Source: Plumapathes pennacea
Taxonomy: Eukaryota; Cnidaria; Anthozoa; Antipatharia; Myriopathidae
NCBI GenBank assembly: GCA_964036295.1
Contig: OZ038464.1
Span: 16,236,443 to 16,300,442 of the forward strand
Length of the DNA stretch: 64,000 bases
Direction of reading: 5' to 3'
A model generated the notes under the pieces. It saw nothing but the letters and a program-made list of their open reading frames with translations. It did no database searches and had not been told where the DNA came from. Every line of letters begins with the position of its first letter. Positions within the stretch are counted from its first letter, which is position 1. Position numbers and translations under genes: made by a program. This document shows positions 1 through 14,500 of the stretch, one piece after another.

Positions 1-307
1 GTCGTGGGACGTGGGGCCTTGGGGTTGTTTTGTTGTTTGGGTAACCCTATGGTATGTGGAGATGCATGGTTTTCAACAAGTGAGTTTCCGTCGCTCTCAA
101 CCGAAAAACAGTATAATCGAGCCATCAGGACAGAAACCAGTAATCGAAGAAAATCAGCAGCATTTCATTTAGGTTTAATAGCAACACAACCCCAAGTTCT
201 TACAAAAGTATTGTAACCTTGGATAAACCAAGCTGACAAACGAAATGCAGTAGCGGTAATAGCCTTTAGGATTACTTGATCTAGTGTTGAAATTCACTTA
301 ACGGTTC
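1..307. other. Gene-free edge beyond the NCAPG2 3' end
   Basis: No exon with a supported frame and splice sites was recognised. A 70-codon open frame at 4-216 has no coding features that I can support. Confidence 0.4.
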
Positions 308-313
308 TTTATT
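308..313 (-). terminator. Poly(A) signal AATAAA of NCAPG2
   Basis: The minus strand reads AATAAA 29 nt after the NCAPG2 stop codon (345-343). Position and orientation fit the 3' end of this transcript. The final exon therefore ends near position 290 or slightly lower. Confidence 0.7.
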
Positions 314-342
314 CAGGAGAAGAGATGCCAGCATCAGTAAGT

Positions 343-2339
343 TTATACAACAACGCCGAGCTTGTTAAGTACAACGTTTGTCAGATCTCGGACTGTATTA
401 GGATCCCTGCAAAGAAGATGCAAAACCATGTCATCATTTCTTAGTTTCACTTCGCCCTTCTGTCAAGTCAATCGCCCTCTTTCATTCTGTTAGCTTGCCA
501 ATAAAATAGACCAAATTTGCGGCAATTTCAAGACGTAGTGACAAGTTTAGTCGGGGTGGGATAGGCAATTGACCCCTTCACTCCCAAGAGTGATCAACTC
601 CAGTTTTCTCCAAAGAAAAAGTTTAACACACCTCTGAGCTGCAATCACACTCCCTTCCTCTTCTTGTATGTCTGCACTTAGTCCCTCCAAACGACGCTGA
701 ATGTGAAGTACGCACGACTTCATGTTCTCCACGGACTTCTTACCTGCAACGCATTCAACACAAGAGTGATCAACTTCTACATTCCCCTCTAATCTTTAAC
801 TAGCGATGATGTGAACAGTTTGGAGAATTTTCCACTTGATGAAAGCTAATTCCATTCCCACTTCATCACATTTTATTCTTAAACGTTGGGAGAATCATGC
901 ACATTCTGTATTTTGAGCTTGGGAGTGAAAGGGTCAAACTGTGAAAACGCAAACCGAAAAACCAACAACAAAGTAAACGTACAGGTTTCGCTTGACAATG
1001 GGGTCGTTTATACAAGAGAAAACAAGCCGCGGCTTCCATAAGACGTGAACACCTCGTATAAATGGTACGAAATCCACGTTCACGGCTTACAGAAGCCGCA
1101 GTTTATCCTGGCCTAGGGGTTTTGAGCTGGTCCTACCGAAGACGCGGCTTACCTTGGACGTGAAACCGTGAACCATTTATACGAGCAGTTCGCGTCTTGT
1201 GTAAGCCGTACTCGTATAAAAGGGTCTGTTCACGTCTTAGGTAAGTAACGGCATATTTTCTCTCGTATAAACGACCCTAATGTTTCTCATTTAGTCCTTC
1301 GAAGGGTTAACACAAGAAGACATTGAATCTGCTCAACGTAAACGCTGACCCTAGAATGTACTCATTGAGAGATCTCATTCGAGTGGTCCTACCTGTGAGA
1401 ACTGCGAGAATCACAAGCATCACAGCTCTGTAGCTCTCCACTGTTTCCATGGCATCCGAAACCACGAAACCTTCCAGCTCGTAGATCAAGGACCTATGAG
1501 CAGAAAAAGATTTGATTGAATGCTCCTGCTCCCGAACGAAAATTCGCTGCACTGCAAGTCAAACGTGAACTCAAACTCACTGGAAAAAAAATCAATATCC
1601 CGGCTTTGAAGACGCGCTGTACATATCTCGACATTCACAAATAAAATGATAAACTCCGACCTGACCCTTACAGTACTTAGGCCCGGGTCAAACGCCGTAC
1701 TTCAAATGAGCCAAACTCAATGCAAATTAGCTCAAACAATGGATTTTGCTCATTTGCATTGAGTTCGGCCCATGCGAAATACGGCGTTTGACCCTGGTCT
1801 TATTGGACGATAGGAAATTGTGAGTCGACTGGTGGGTAATTCCTTTGCAAGCGCTCAAGTTACTAAGGCGAATAAATAGTTTATCAGGTCCAGTTATTTT
1901 GTTACCTTAAGAGGACTTGCGACTTCACCAGAATTCCAAGCACACATGAGGAGACCGGGGGCAAGTCGGCCAGGCTGTTAAGAGACTGGGCCTCAGGAGC
2001 CTGAGGAGAAATTGTGCAAAAAGAACGTGAAAAGTAGCGAGAATTCATAAATAAATCAGCTGTAATCAGAACAAGCTATCAAATAGCAAGTTCTCTACTG
2101 AGTGAGTTATCTCTGGTGAGAGCTGAAAATTTCTCCCTGAAATGGTTTCCTGTCCGACCGCTGACTAAAGTGACAGTCTCTTCATGATCTTCAGTCCACG
2201 TGACTCACCCGATGTATCATCTCTGCCAACACAGCGGGCATCAGAATCTTCATCACACCACTTCCGGTGGCGCGCGGGGTACACTGGTCCAACTTGAGAA
2301 CCTCGGCCAAAGATAATCGCATGCTGAGAAGCAACTGTG

Positions 2340-2373
<34 letters not shown>

Positions 2374-5300
2374 TCATCATCAGCATCAGCATCATCATCA
2401 AAACAACGTTCATTCCGCACATCCGGGATCGCTGATCTTTTTAGGAGAATTGCATGCTAAAAGTTGAACTACATATGAAATAATCTTAACGCCACAGATA
2501 ACTGAACGTATTTGAGTCTATATAATAATACGATAAGCAACCATTGACATGACGTACACCGATAGCAGTAACCATTAACTTGTACTTTGAACAGATCGCT
2601 AAAGATTTCCCGCATTAGTTTACGGGAGTCTCGCTAGTATCGTTATATTGCGCTAAACGGTCGGAATGTCAGGGTAGAGGCGGATCCAGGAGAAAAACCG
2701 AACGGTTTCCAAATGTGCGACCCCCGTGTCAAGGAGAATTCGGGAGCATGCTTTGGCTCTCCAAAACGCCATCTGCCAGAGGCCGAGAACTAAATTAAAG
2801 ATCCGACCTGTTTCCCAAACCGGTGTAAACCGGTCTGGATACGCGCCTGGAGGGTGTGTTACTTGAAGTGATGACGTACTAAACGAAGTCCGATTTCACA
2901 CTGATATCGGACGAGACGAAGTTTTCTTACCAGTTCATATTGAGTACATGTTGAACATTTTGAAAAACACATTTCAAACATGTACAGCAAGATATTCTCC
3001 AGCTATAACATTGTCACCTTCTGTGTCATTTTTGTAGTATCAAACGATAAAATCTCACAAGGTATAAGTAAGCTGTTTTAGACCTGAGGGAGGTTGCTGT
3101 GGTTGCCGCACGACGTGAGACTTTGTAGAATGCTGGTTAAGATGACCTGGGACGGCTGGCCGATGGACTCAATGGAATCTGACAAAACAAGCTAGATATA
3201 GTTAAAAAAGTACACAGAAAAGGAAATGTTAAAGTGGTTACTCTCTCGATACAACAAACCGACGAAAATAAGAACATAAAGGACGACAAGGGGTAGGGTA
3301 ACCCCAACCACAGAGGTTGTAAGAAACACTTTCGACCAACTAGAAGTCAAAGAAATTTGCGTTTGTTTTTACTTTGAAGAAGAAACCAATCAGCAATGCG
3401 AGGAAACGCCATCGCCACTTGCTTGTGATCGCAATCGTGTTTTGCTTTTGTTCCTGATTGGCCAAGAATGACCAATCCGAAAGCAAAGAAAACGCAAAAA
3501 AAAAAAAAAGAAAAAAAAAATCCCCATAGCAACCACGATACCGACTACATACCGAACAAATACCGAATACATACCCCCCCCCGGTCGACTACCGACCATA
3601 TACCCATACCGACTACATAGGATGCAAAAGACTCTTCAGTCCAAGCACAGTGCAAGAAAATAAAGATTCATCGTAGTTCAGGGGCTTCAGGGCCCAGTGA
3701 GTCGACCTTGGCACTGACGCTTTTTTCATATAGATTATTTGACACCAAACTCGTTTTGATAAACTTCGGATGGTTTAGTTCAAGAAAGCTAACGTATTTT
3801 TACAAGCAATGTTCACAAAACGACGGGCACTTACTAGGGTCGAGGGCGGATCGCTGGGCAAGCTGGTACATTAGTTTAGAGAGCGGTGGAACAAACTGCA
3901 ACGCATGTTCCCCTGTGAACGTAAGAAATCACCAAGTTCACATCAACAGAAAACACTTGTGAACATTAGCTAGTTGGAATATAGGCCAAGTCGTCAATAT
4001 TCTGAAAACAAATGTATGATGAATCGACTAAGGCTCGATATGTGAAAACTGGACGCGCCTGTTAAGATGATTGACTCTCTCCGACAAAGGGCTAACGTTC
4101 GAAACGTCAGCTCCTAGTTTTCACACATCGACCCTAGTCGATTCATCATACGTCTTTGTCCACGCCAGCGCTGTCTAAAATCATAGTGGAACTCGATATA
4201 ACGTGCCCAAGGGTTCCAAAGGACTAGGAAAATATGTTCGTTATAACGGGGGCTCGTGATAAACGAACCCGTTATAACGAATTTTTGAAATATACAGTGT
4301 TACGTTGCACCACTCAGCATTTGATTTAATCGTACAATTACTATCCTAATTCGAACGATTAAATAACATTCGTGATTTAGTGTCTGCATGCAGCTGCATA
4401 GCTAAATATCGCATCTGTATCAACTTCAGTCTCGTGATGACATTTATTTGGGCCTCTGGATTGTGTTCGTTGTAACGAACATTTCGTTATACCGGGGTAT
4501 TGTTCCATACATTTTACTGTAACTTTGGTCGGGCTGAAGAATATAGTTCGTTATACGGGGGACTTCGTTATAAAGGGGTTCGTATATCGAGGTTCCACTG
4601 CAGTTCTCAAAAATACTAGCTTTCCAGGTATTTCGGGGACCGTTTTATTCCATGTTCGAAATAGTTAGCCAGAAAATGAAATATCTCAGATTGAAATTTG
4701 CTCGCTGCTAATGATTACTGGTATAACAGGTATAACTTGGTATAACAGGTTTAACTTGGTATAACAGGTTTAACTTGGTATAACAGGTATAACTTGGTAT
4801 AACAGGTATAACTTGGTATAACAGGTATAACTTGGTATAACACGTTTGTCTGTTTTCTTACAGCTACTGACCTTGGTGGAGTAATGAAGTCGCGAAGACA
4901 GCAACATGACTGCAGAATTCGTCTTGAGCCATTCCAAGGATCACCATCTCAGTTACTGCAGCTAGTAATATCTACAGAAAAATCGGCCACAAGAGAACTT
5001 CAATATCCAAACACTGGGACGATAAGATTACAGTTACGGCCACGAGAAAACTCAACATATTTACAATATTGGACAAACTGTTGAACCACTGCATCTGTTT
5101 CAGTTCTTACCCCCCCCCCCCCCCCCCCCCCCCCTTTTTGGTGTTGTAAGGATCAACATGTTGACTGCTGTGTACATCTGGCATTCGAACTATTTTTGGC
5201 GCGAAAACATGACAGCTTCGCTCACAACGCAACCATCAGTTTAAAAAATAAAAAAAGAAGCAAAAAAGAAGTACGGTATCTGCAATCATCTCATTCATTC

Positions 5301-8027
5301 AATCAAACAAACAAACAAACAAACAGCGATTTCTGCTTTTAGCCATGCGCACCTTAATCAGCTCAGCCACAATCGTCTGATCACAAACGTCTTCCTGCTC
5401 CAAACGCCTCTTGGGATTCGGCGGAGACTCCGAGTTTGTGTGGTTTTCATGGCTGGACCAAAAACATGCAATAACAGTGTTATCAATGATACAGTCAGAC
5501 ATGTATTAAGGGGACACCTTGGGGAATTGTGAAGTGTCCAATAACTACAGGGTGTCTGCTTAATACATGCTCGTTAATTAAAACAGGAATGCAAACTTTC
5601 TTAAAATGAGTACTATTAACAACATGCGACAATAAATTTTACACATATACAGGTTGAATTATAGAGAAAAATCTTACAGGGACTATACAGTAAGACTAAT
5701 TGAGCCACTGTTCGGAATGAAATGAGACCGTCAAGGATATCGACCGTCTGATGTCCGATTACATACTATAAGACGGAAACTTCACTAGGGCAAACAGTTA
5801 GAGCTGGTCCCAAGGGTGTCCGCCTTAGAAGAAGTTCACTGTAATATAAAATCCCGGCTAACCCTTTTACTCCCAAGAGTGATCAACTTCAATTTTCTCC
5901 TTCAGTTTCTCACCAAAGATATATATCATACAGTAAGGAGAACTTGGCTATTGATAGCTTGCTCACATGGGAGCTGATTAAACTATCAATTCTCAAATCA
6001 TTACTCACACATTTTCTTTATGAATGGTTAGGAGAATTTGTATCGGGTTAAGAAATCCTCACCTTGCTGAAGCAAGCTGTGGTACCAACACTCTGTCTGC
6101 CCAAACCAAGACGTTTTCCATAGCCGACACCGCGTCCTCCTGGGTCTCCTGATCTTTCTCCTGTAACAGCGATCAGAGGCAAACTTTTCTTTTCAATATG
6201 TGGTCAGCTACTTATATATTTAAAATAGTTTGTTGCTCCGATCGATTCTCCTGACTTTCATATACCGTAATGATTCAAATAAGCGCCCTGCTTCCAATAA
6301 GCGCTCTGTTTCTAATAAGCGCCTTGCTTTTAATAAACGCCCTGGTTCGAAGTTCGAAGTCCGTACGGTAAATATATTTAAGGCCGATTAGGAGCAAAAT
6401 CATTATCCGCACTCCCCCTACATAATCATATTGTGTAATATAGTTTGGCGCTGAAACGGCTTTGAAACAGGCCGTAAAGCGGAAAAAGGGTGTTCAATAC
6501 CGCAAAAATAACCCGCTTCAATAAACACGGGATTATAGATGGTGGTTAAGGTGGAAACAGCCTCTCTCTATTTAGCACGGTATTCAATACTAACAACTCT
6601 TACCAAGCTGTGTAAGTGTATCTTAGTGTGACAGTACGCCTTAAAGGCCTCCTGGCAGTGTCTTCCTATCTCATGCGCAGTGGAAGTAGAAAACCTCAAC
6701 TCAAGTACCTCCTGAAAAAAAAAAAAAACAAAAAAAACAAGCAAACAAAACAAAAATTTAAATCATCTGCATACTGTTTCTCTTTCAAAACACATGCAAG
6801 AGCATACTTCCCAGTCCCTTGAATGTCACCACATAAACCACAAAGCCAAGTTCAATCCGAGAGTAAGACTGGGGCGAATACAAAAACTTCGGAGGGGAGA
6901 GCTCCCTCTCCCTCGGAAGCTTTTGTTCTCACCCCAGTCTTACACTCGGATCGAACTTGGCCTGAAAGCGAACGGGAACGCCTGCTAACTGAGTCAGGTG
7001 TGACCACGGAAGGCGAGGTAGAGCAGCGAGTTTGATATTCAGGACACCTTGAGTGCTTTGGGGTAGCCTCTGTCAATTTCCTTATCTCCACTCACTGTAG
7101 CACAACAGGATCAGGAAAGAATGTACTAAACAAGCAAGAGCTTGAACGATCGAAAATTCAAGTTGATCACCAAGCCGGGTTAGTCTTGTTTGTACTCCCA
7201 AGAGTGATCGAGTTCGAGTTTCTCTTTCAGTTTCTCACCAGTATCATATGGTAAGAAGAACTTGGCTCTTGATACCTTGTTCAGATAAAAGCTGATGAAA
7301 GTATCAGTTCTCACAACATCATTCATAAATTTTCTTCTTAAAAGGTTTGGAGAATCTGCATTTTGAGCTTGGGAGTGAAAGGGTTGTTAAGAGACAACCA
7401 ACCTTGAGAGACACAGTTGGTACATATTCATGAAGTAAGTAAGTGATTCTAACTTTAGTCCAATATAGAACAATCGGAGCAGGACGGACAAACTTGTGAC
7501 GGTGTAGCAAAAGGCAACTTGGACATGGCTTAAAAAATACAACTAGTTTCAAAGAACAACTATATAACAGACGACCTCTATTTCCTGATTGCTACATGCT
7601 GCTCTGTGAAACCTCTTGACTATGAAGAGAATACGCGTTCTTCATTGAAATCAAGTCTCACCATCACGTTTTTCAGATTGTCCGCTATCTCTCGCAGCTT
7701 TTCAGGTGATTTCAGGACCTTTACTCGGCAAGTTGGCTGGCTCTGTAACAAAAACAACAAATAACAACAAAAACAACAACAACAAAACAAGATAGATGTA
7801 AGAAGGAACTAGATTCACACAGTATTCAGACTTGACTGTCCGCTTACGAGAATGTGTAAAGACAAAGTTTGGCTGAGCTAGAGTTTAAACAGAGTTTCGT
7901 GGAGGCGTCCGTAAATAGAGCTGTCCGGTTACGATAGTGTCTGCCCAGAGAGCTCTGACTGGTCCCAGTGCATACAATTTTGTCGCACTCTCCTGTTGTT
8001 GTTGTTGTTGTTGTTGTCGTTGCTGTT

Positions 8028-8063
<36 letters not shown>

Positions 8064-8531
8064 TTTATCGTTAGCTTGGGCTTGGGCTTGGTCTTGATTG
8101 TTGTTGTTTTTGTCGCGCTCTGCTTTATGCTTGAAGCTTTTGTAAAACCTCGGAAAACAAATAACCTACGAATGAAGGATTAATACCGGGTTTCACTGTG
8201 TGAATTTACAGACAGGGCATTATTCTAAGCCATGTTTACAAGAAGCGTCTACCCTTTCACTCCTGGGAGCGATCATTGTCGATTTTCTCTCTCAATCTCT
8301 CGCTGGAGATGTATCATACAGTACGGAGAAGTTAGGACTTGATATCTTGTTTGGGTAAAAACTGGACTGTCAGTTCTCACTATATCATTAATACATTGTT
8401 TAGACAAGGGGACCTTCCTCACCAAAAGCCAAGACAAAAAATCCAGCGCCAGTAGAAGCCTGGGTCGAGACTGTGAATCAAAACGAACAGACTTCTTGCG
8501 CTGTCGGCCCTGCAAAGACAAAACGACGACG

Positions 8532-8568
<37 letters not shown>

Positions 8569-11500
8569 ATGGTAAAAAAAAATGATGAGAAGAATCCTAT
8601 ATTCACAAGGCGTGAAAGCCAAAAGACTCTCAAACTAAGACGCCATTTTTGCAAGAAGAAACTTATTAAATCAAAAATCTGGGTTTTGTTGGCCAAAAAC
8701 GATATGAAAAAAAGTTTGGCTAAGCTTGATCGAGCTTTGAACGACCAAGCCAACTACCGTAAAATAATGCTCTAATAAGCCCCCCCCCCCCCCCCCCCCC
8801 CCTTTCCCCTACAAGGTCAATGTTTAAATAAGATCCGGGGTCTTTATTAACGCTTTTACGGTAGTTTATAAGGTCCCTTTGGAGTTAAAATTAATAAACT
8901 TTCTCATTTCTCTCCAATATTCCTTTTCCCCTTGGGACTTACAGGTGGCCGCCGAGGTGACGTGTGATTCAAGCCGTTCATTCCCTCTACCACCCACTGA
9001 TTTATCAGATCCACTACTTGAGAGACTTTGTCCCAGGAACACATGCAGTTGAGGATGGGACCATACTGTTGGCTCGACGCACTTGCGTTCATTGACGACA
9101 ACGAAGAGAGAAACTGTTCACTGAAAGAGGGCAACAAGTATGTTATATATTACTTCAAGTATATTCAGTGTTTATCCCTTTCACTTCCAAGAGTGATCAA
9201 CTTCAACTCTCTCTTTTCAGTCTCCCACCAAATATATATCATATAAAGTGCGGAGAAATTGGCACTTGATACCTTGCTTTCTTATGTGAGAATATCGCAG
9301 GTTTTGCTTTTGCTCTTGATTGGCCAAGAATGCTCCAAAGTTGTTCAGAGCAATCGGAAAGCGTAGCAAACGGAAAACCCAAAGCAATCACACGATTACT
9401 TTCAACAGTCATTCGAAAACGGCTCCAATGAAAAGTTCATGTTTGAGTTCAGCTTTGCCTGCACGACCAACATTACGTCACAATATGTGAATCACCTGAT
9501 GTTTGGCACAAAATCCGGAGGCAGAAATCCAACAATGGTGACAAGAGCCGCTTGTACCCTGGGATGCTGAAAAACAAAAACACTTTATTATGGCACGCAT
9601 ACAGTAGTACGCCCGCTCTCTTGTTCAATCTACCCGCCCACAACTTGATGTTCGGACCGGCATGTTCTATTCTCTGCGGAATATGGCACTTAATAGATAT
9701 CCTTTTGACCTCGTTCCCTTGGTCCGAACTGTAAGTTATAAAGCGTCGTTTTCCCTCGCCTAACGGCCCGCGCTCAAACTCAGTCTCGATCGGGAAAAAA
9801 AAGGGTGTTGGCCTAAATGTGGAGCATTTCGCCGTTACCATCTAAATGTCGGCCATTTCGTGAGCATTTAACCATCAACTCTTAAACGTGGCTGTACGAC
9901 TACTTGCAACACACTCTTTCTCGTTTGTTTGTTTGTTCGTTTGTTTGTGAGCAATAAACCATTGGTAATTATTAGTGTCTATATTCGCATTTAGTCCATA
10001 GTATTTCTCATTTCTCGTTACAACCTGGCATGAAATTTGCCAGACGTGAAACAAGAGTTTCCTATCTTTCTAAAGCACCAAGGCGTCTACAGACGAGATG
10101 TATATGTTTCATTTGGGTAGTTACATGCACAAATTTCCAAGGTGACCTTCTCAGTAATGCCAGGACAGCCTCGTTTTGAAGCTCGTGCCAGTTCCCGTGC
10201 AAAGAGGCAAACCACAGAGCTTAGAGAGTGAAATTACTATTCCTCCCCTCATACCTTAACCGACGAGAAGTCAGCGGACAAGAAGAGCTTCTGGAAGGCT
10301 CTGGAAAACTTCTCAGCAATCTTGGCCTTCATACTTGCGTTGGCCTTCTGGAAATTGAATATCGAAATCCCTGTAAACACCAGCTAATAAGAACTTAGTG
10401 GATTAGGAATTTGTAGGCAAAAATTTGTCATTTAAATCCCAAAAACTTATAGGAACCGGTTTTAATATAAAAATTGAGACAGGCTCTTGTTTGAGAAATT
10501 ATAACACAGAAGCAAGGGACCAACACCCATTTTTCTGACCACGTATTATTGTATATTTTGAGCTAGGAAGGAAACCAAAACAGTCACATCTTCCTTTACA
10601 CTTCTTGACTATTTTCGGTGTTACTTATAGATGATCATCTTACATATTCAAACTAGAAAATCAACAAATCACGGAAACAGTGCTTCTTTTTCTGGTACAG
10701 ACTTTTTGCATGCATTGCGACTCCACTGCCATAACCATAACCATGTTGAGTTTCAAGAACAGAGATCAAACCTTGTCTAATTGGTCCTTCATTCCTGCCC
10801 ATGTGATGGCGACTGTCTCGAGTAGTCCTGCAACAACATCAGCTTCACACATCCCGTCCATCTGCTCAACTCTATCCACAACGCTCTCGTCATTTTCTTT
10901 ATCTGTCACTAAGTTGATCTTGTTTCCTGACGTAAGTGATGCACCCCTTGATCACGTGATCGCACAGTCGAAAAACATATTTCTGTGGTGTTCATCGTAC
11001 ATTCAGTTCTCAAACTGGATAGAGAGACCTCTCTGCAAAGCTGAGAATGCTTAAGCAAGCCCAAGGGGTGATCAAATGCATATTTTATCTTCTTTCAATA
11101 AAATAATATTCAGCTGTAGGCAGTTCAGTATGGCCGATAAAACGGCACGTAATCCCGGCTGTAAGCCACTTTCAGGATCATGCGCACTTACACTGTAGCG
11201 ATTCTGAGATATTTATCAGTTCAGGCCACATGATGATAAAACTTGGCAGGCAGAATGAAGAACTGTTTCTTCGGTCATAAGGCGATGTCACATAAACAAA
11301 GCCCAGCTTGGCAGAGAGATTCACTTAACAAACACTCCTTGATACGGCCAGCAAAAAGTACGATTTGTTATTACGTACATGGTTTATGCTGGTAAACTAT
11401 CAATTTTCTTTATGATTCGTAGAGTAGTAAGGTTCAATACCTTCATCGTTCGTTGTTACAGTAGAACAAGAATTACTGTCAGTACCATCCCTTCTCTTCG

Positions 11501-14500
11501 TGCACTGAAGTAAATAATGACACAGCAACAGCAGAAACTTCCCTGAAAAAAATAATCATGTATCACTCTATTAGAAACACTCGGAACAAAGCATAACCAC
11601 ACGGCCCAGTTGTTCAAAGCACAATTAGGCTAATCTAGGATTAGTGTGATACCAGCTCCTAGGAGAACTAAATTAACTGCGTCGGCGTGGTGATAAAAAC
11701 GCTGGTGTGTCAACTAAAAGTTGATTGAGGTACTGGAACACCGTAAGAGGAACTTTTACGGCGTTTCAGTACCTCAATCAACTTTCAGTTGATACACCAG
11801 CGTTTCAATCTGGGATTAGGTGTCTAACCTTTGTTGTCATTTAAAGTCAGAGAATGTTTCTCTCACAAAACGACTACTTTGCTTTGTTAAGAGTTTTTTT
11901 TTTTTTTTGCTTTGTTTTGCCAAAAGTATGAAAAAACTGATTTGGTAAATCCTCGGTAAGCTTAATCGGCCTTTGACCAACCAGGCCCAGTTTAGTAAAG
12001 ACCTTGAAAATCAACACTTTTACTGCCAACGTTTAGGCGGAAAAGTTTGGCTGATTGCGCTCTTACCAGTGGCTGAAACTGAAGGATACAAATGGACGTA
12101 TTGATAAAACCTTCTCGCGGCTCCAGGATTCTCGTGCCACAGGGCGATACAGCGGGTCACCTGATAAAGGACGAGAATGACATAAGCTAGGAACACCAAA
12201 CATTACTCACTAATGCATTGGCTGTACCATGAGGAAACAAGAGCTGGGGGTTTCTGCTAGAACGTCGAGTGCCTCTTGCACGGAAAACATGCAATTATAA
12301 AATAGCAAGAGCAAATTGGACCTCTATTTGATTTATGTGACTTCTAGAGCACTACCAGAGCAATTCAGAGAACAATGTCAGCGCCAAGAGCTGCAAATCT
12401 ATGTCAAATTTGTGAACTATATGAGCAATGTGAACCGGTAGAGAATCCTCTATTCGTGGGAACTTTCCTGCCATGTTTTTACCTGGACGTCTGCTCCTTT
12501 GTCCAAAGGATGAAAAGAGTTGATCAGGAGTTTGATGATCTTTCTTCTCACGGCAGGAGAAGTGTCCACCTCCAGCTGGCCCAGCAAGTTCGCCAATGGA
12601 ACGATATGCCAGAACTGCAGAGGAAATAAAACACGCCACCTGTTATACACGTGACTTGCTCTGCTAAGGCTTCACAGCTCAGTAGTCTAATCGTGGCTCT
12701 TTGTACGGGAACTGGCACGAGCTTCAAAACGAGGCTGACCTGGCAAAACTGAGAATGCTACCTTGGAAATCTGTGCATGCAAGTCCCCAAATGAAGCGTG
12801 TGCATCACCTCTAAAGACGTCTTGGTGCTTTAGAGTGATAAGAAACTCCCTTGTTTCATGTCTGGCGAATTTTGTGCCAGGTTAGCCTCGCTTTAAATCC
12901 AAGATGGCGACACCGTGCAAAGAGTCCATTCCCGTTGAAGTTTTAGGTGATTCACAAACTGATAACTAATGTCCACTTTCAATGAAATTCTTATCATGTA
13001 GGTATCTGCCACACTTACCCGCTTCCCTAATTGTACACTAAACGAGGAAATACCGTGTACACGATACCTTGATAGCTTTCATGCCTTTCACCAACAGCAA
13101 CACATCCAAACATGCCAGTCGAACTTTCTCGGATATGTCGTGAATTTTATTTTGAAGATTTCCCAGCAGAGGCTTCAGAAGTGGGTGACTCAGTCGGTTG
13201 TCCAGCAGAAACTTCAGGCCCTATATAACGAACAGTTATGGTGATCAACTTCAAGTTTCCCAGGTCCTACGGTCGATCCTACGGTCTCCCAGCAAAGATG
13301 TGTCATACAATAGAGACCTCGGTTTTTGATAGCTTGCTCAGATGATTGTACCGTTAATTCTCACTACATCACTCACAGATCTTTCTTGGGTGATTGGGAG
13401 AATTTGTGGTAACATACCTGGAAGACGGCTACTCTGACGGCACTTGAAGACATGTCGAATGCAAGTTCACTGACCTGTGACACAAGAAAGTCAGTGGAAA
13501 AATCACAAGGAATTCAGCGAAAAAACTGCACTTGTAGTGACTGAGAGGAATTCGAAAGAGACGCCAATTGTGCTGCTGTCTGTTGTGCCAAGACTCCCTA
13601 TTATCGGCTAAACGTTGGGGCTATGCTTGAAAGGGGTCCCTTATAAAAAATGAAGTTCTTTGGTATTTTAAAGGGTCGTTAAGAAAGGCTGGACTAAAGA
13701 AAATTGTATTGACGTTTATAGAGGTTCTAAAACCCGTGCTTCGCCGAGGCCTTCCTCCTGTTGTGTTGTCGCGTGCGTTTTCTTTGAAATTTTTCTGTTC
13801 AGAGGTATAAAAGGGGAGAACTTTTACTAACGGTATATAAGATGGTCGCTATTTCGACCCCAGGAATGTACTGTTAAGGGTAAGGTCCCCGTACAAACAT
13901 TATTCAAGTACCCCCCTCCCCCGGGTATTGTGGCTGTTTGGTAGACACTCGCGTACTGTGAATGTCGCAGTAAAGTTTTCACTTACTATTTTTGTAAGCA
14001 AGCTCTTGATGACGCGTGAAGGTATCAATTCCCAAAATACCCCAGCGATTCTACAAACTCCATGGACAGCTGTAGCACGAACAGTGGGATAGGGATCCAT
14101 CAAGATGTCCTGCAAGACAAAACCAAAGCAGCATGCACTTTTTATATTGGGCTCTAAAAATATGACAACACTATAAAATCCTGCAAGAGCTTGTTTAACG
14201 GCGTAAAACGGTGTAAGAATAACATAATACACAAAACATCCATTCCCAAAAATAACAGACTTTGCGCTTCACCTTACTAAAGTTGACGTGCTGAGACCGA
14301 AAAAGTCCAAGTGTGGGACCTGCTCCGCGCGGGCGCCAAATTTTTCCCGCCATTTTTTCAAGGAGAAAATGGTTAAATAAAAGAGCACAGCATACTATTC
14401 CGTTCATTCTGGGGCCAGAGTAAGCCCTAAGAAGAACACGACTACCTCACTATTCCGCCTATTATCATTCCGGAATAATCACAAAAGGATGTGATATAGC

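Noticed and set aside
547-732. Exon 743-632 read on to the stop at 547 as the true NCAPG2 end
   Set aside because: An exon at 406-343 with AG acceptor, matching phase, a sequence fitting the family tail and AATAAA gives a better end.
1494-1551. Longer version of NCAPG2 exon 1493-1393 starting at 1551
   Set aside because: Phase would not match exon 2000-1906. The acceptor at 1495-1494 gives correct phase and joins LLR to SLIYEL as in vertebrate NCAPG2.
2267-2467. Poly-Gln/His plus-strand frame
   Set aside because: Product of the CAA/CAT microsatellite and antisense to an NCAPG2 exon.
7968-8183. Valine-rich plus-strand frame
   Set aside because: Translation of a GTT/GTC microsatellite.
12375-12629. 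Plus-strand frame MSAPRAANLCQIC
   Set aside because: Antisense to NCAPG2 exon 12614-12483.
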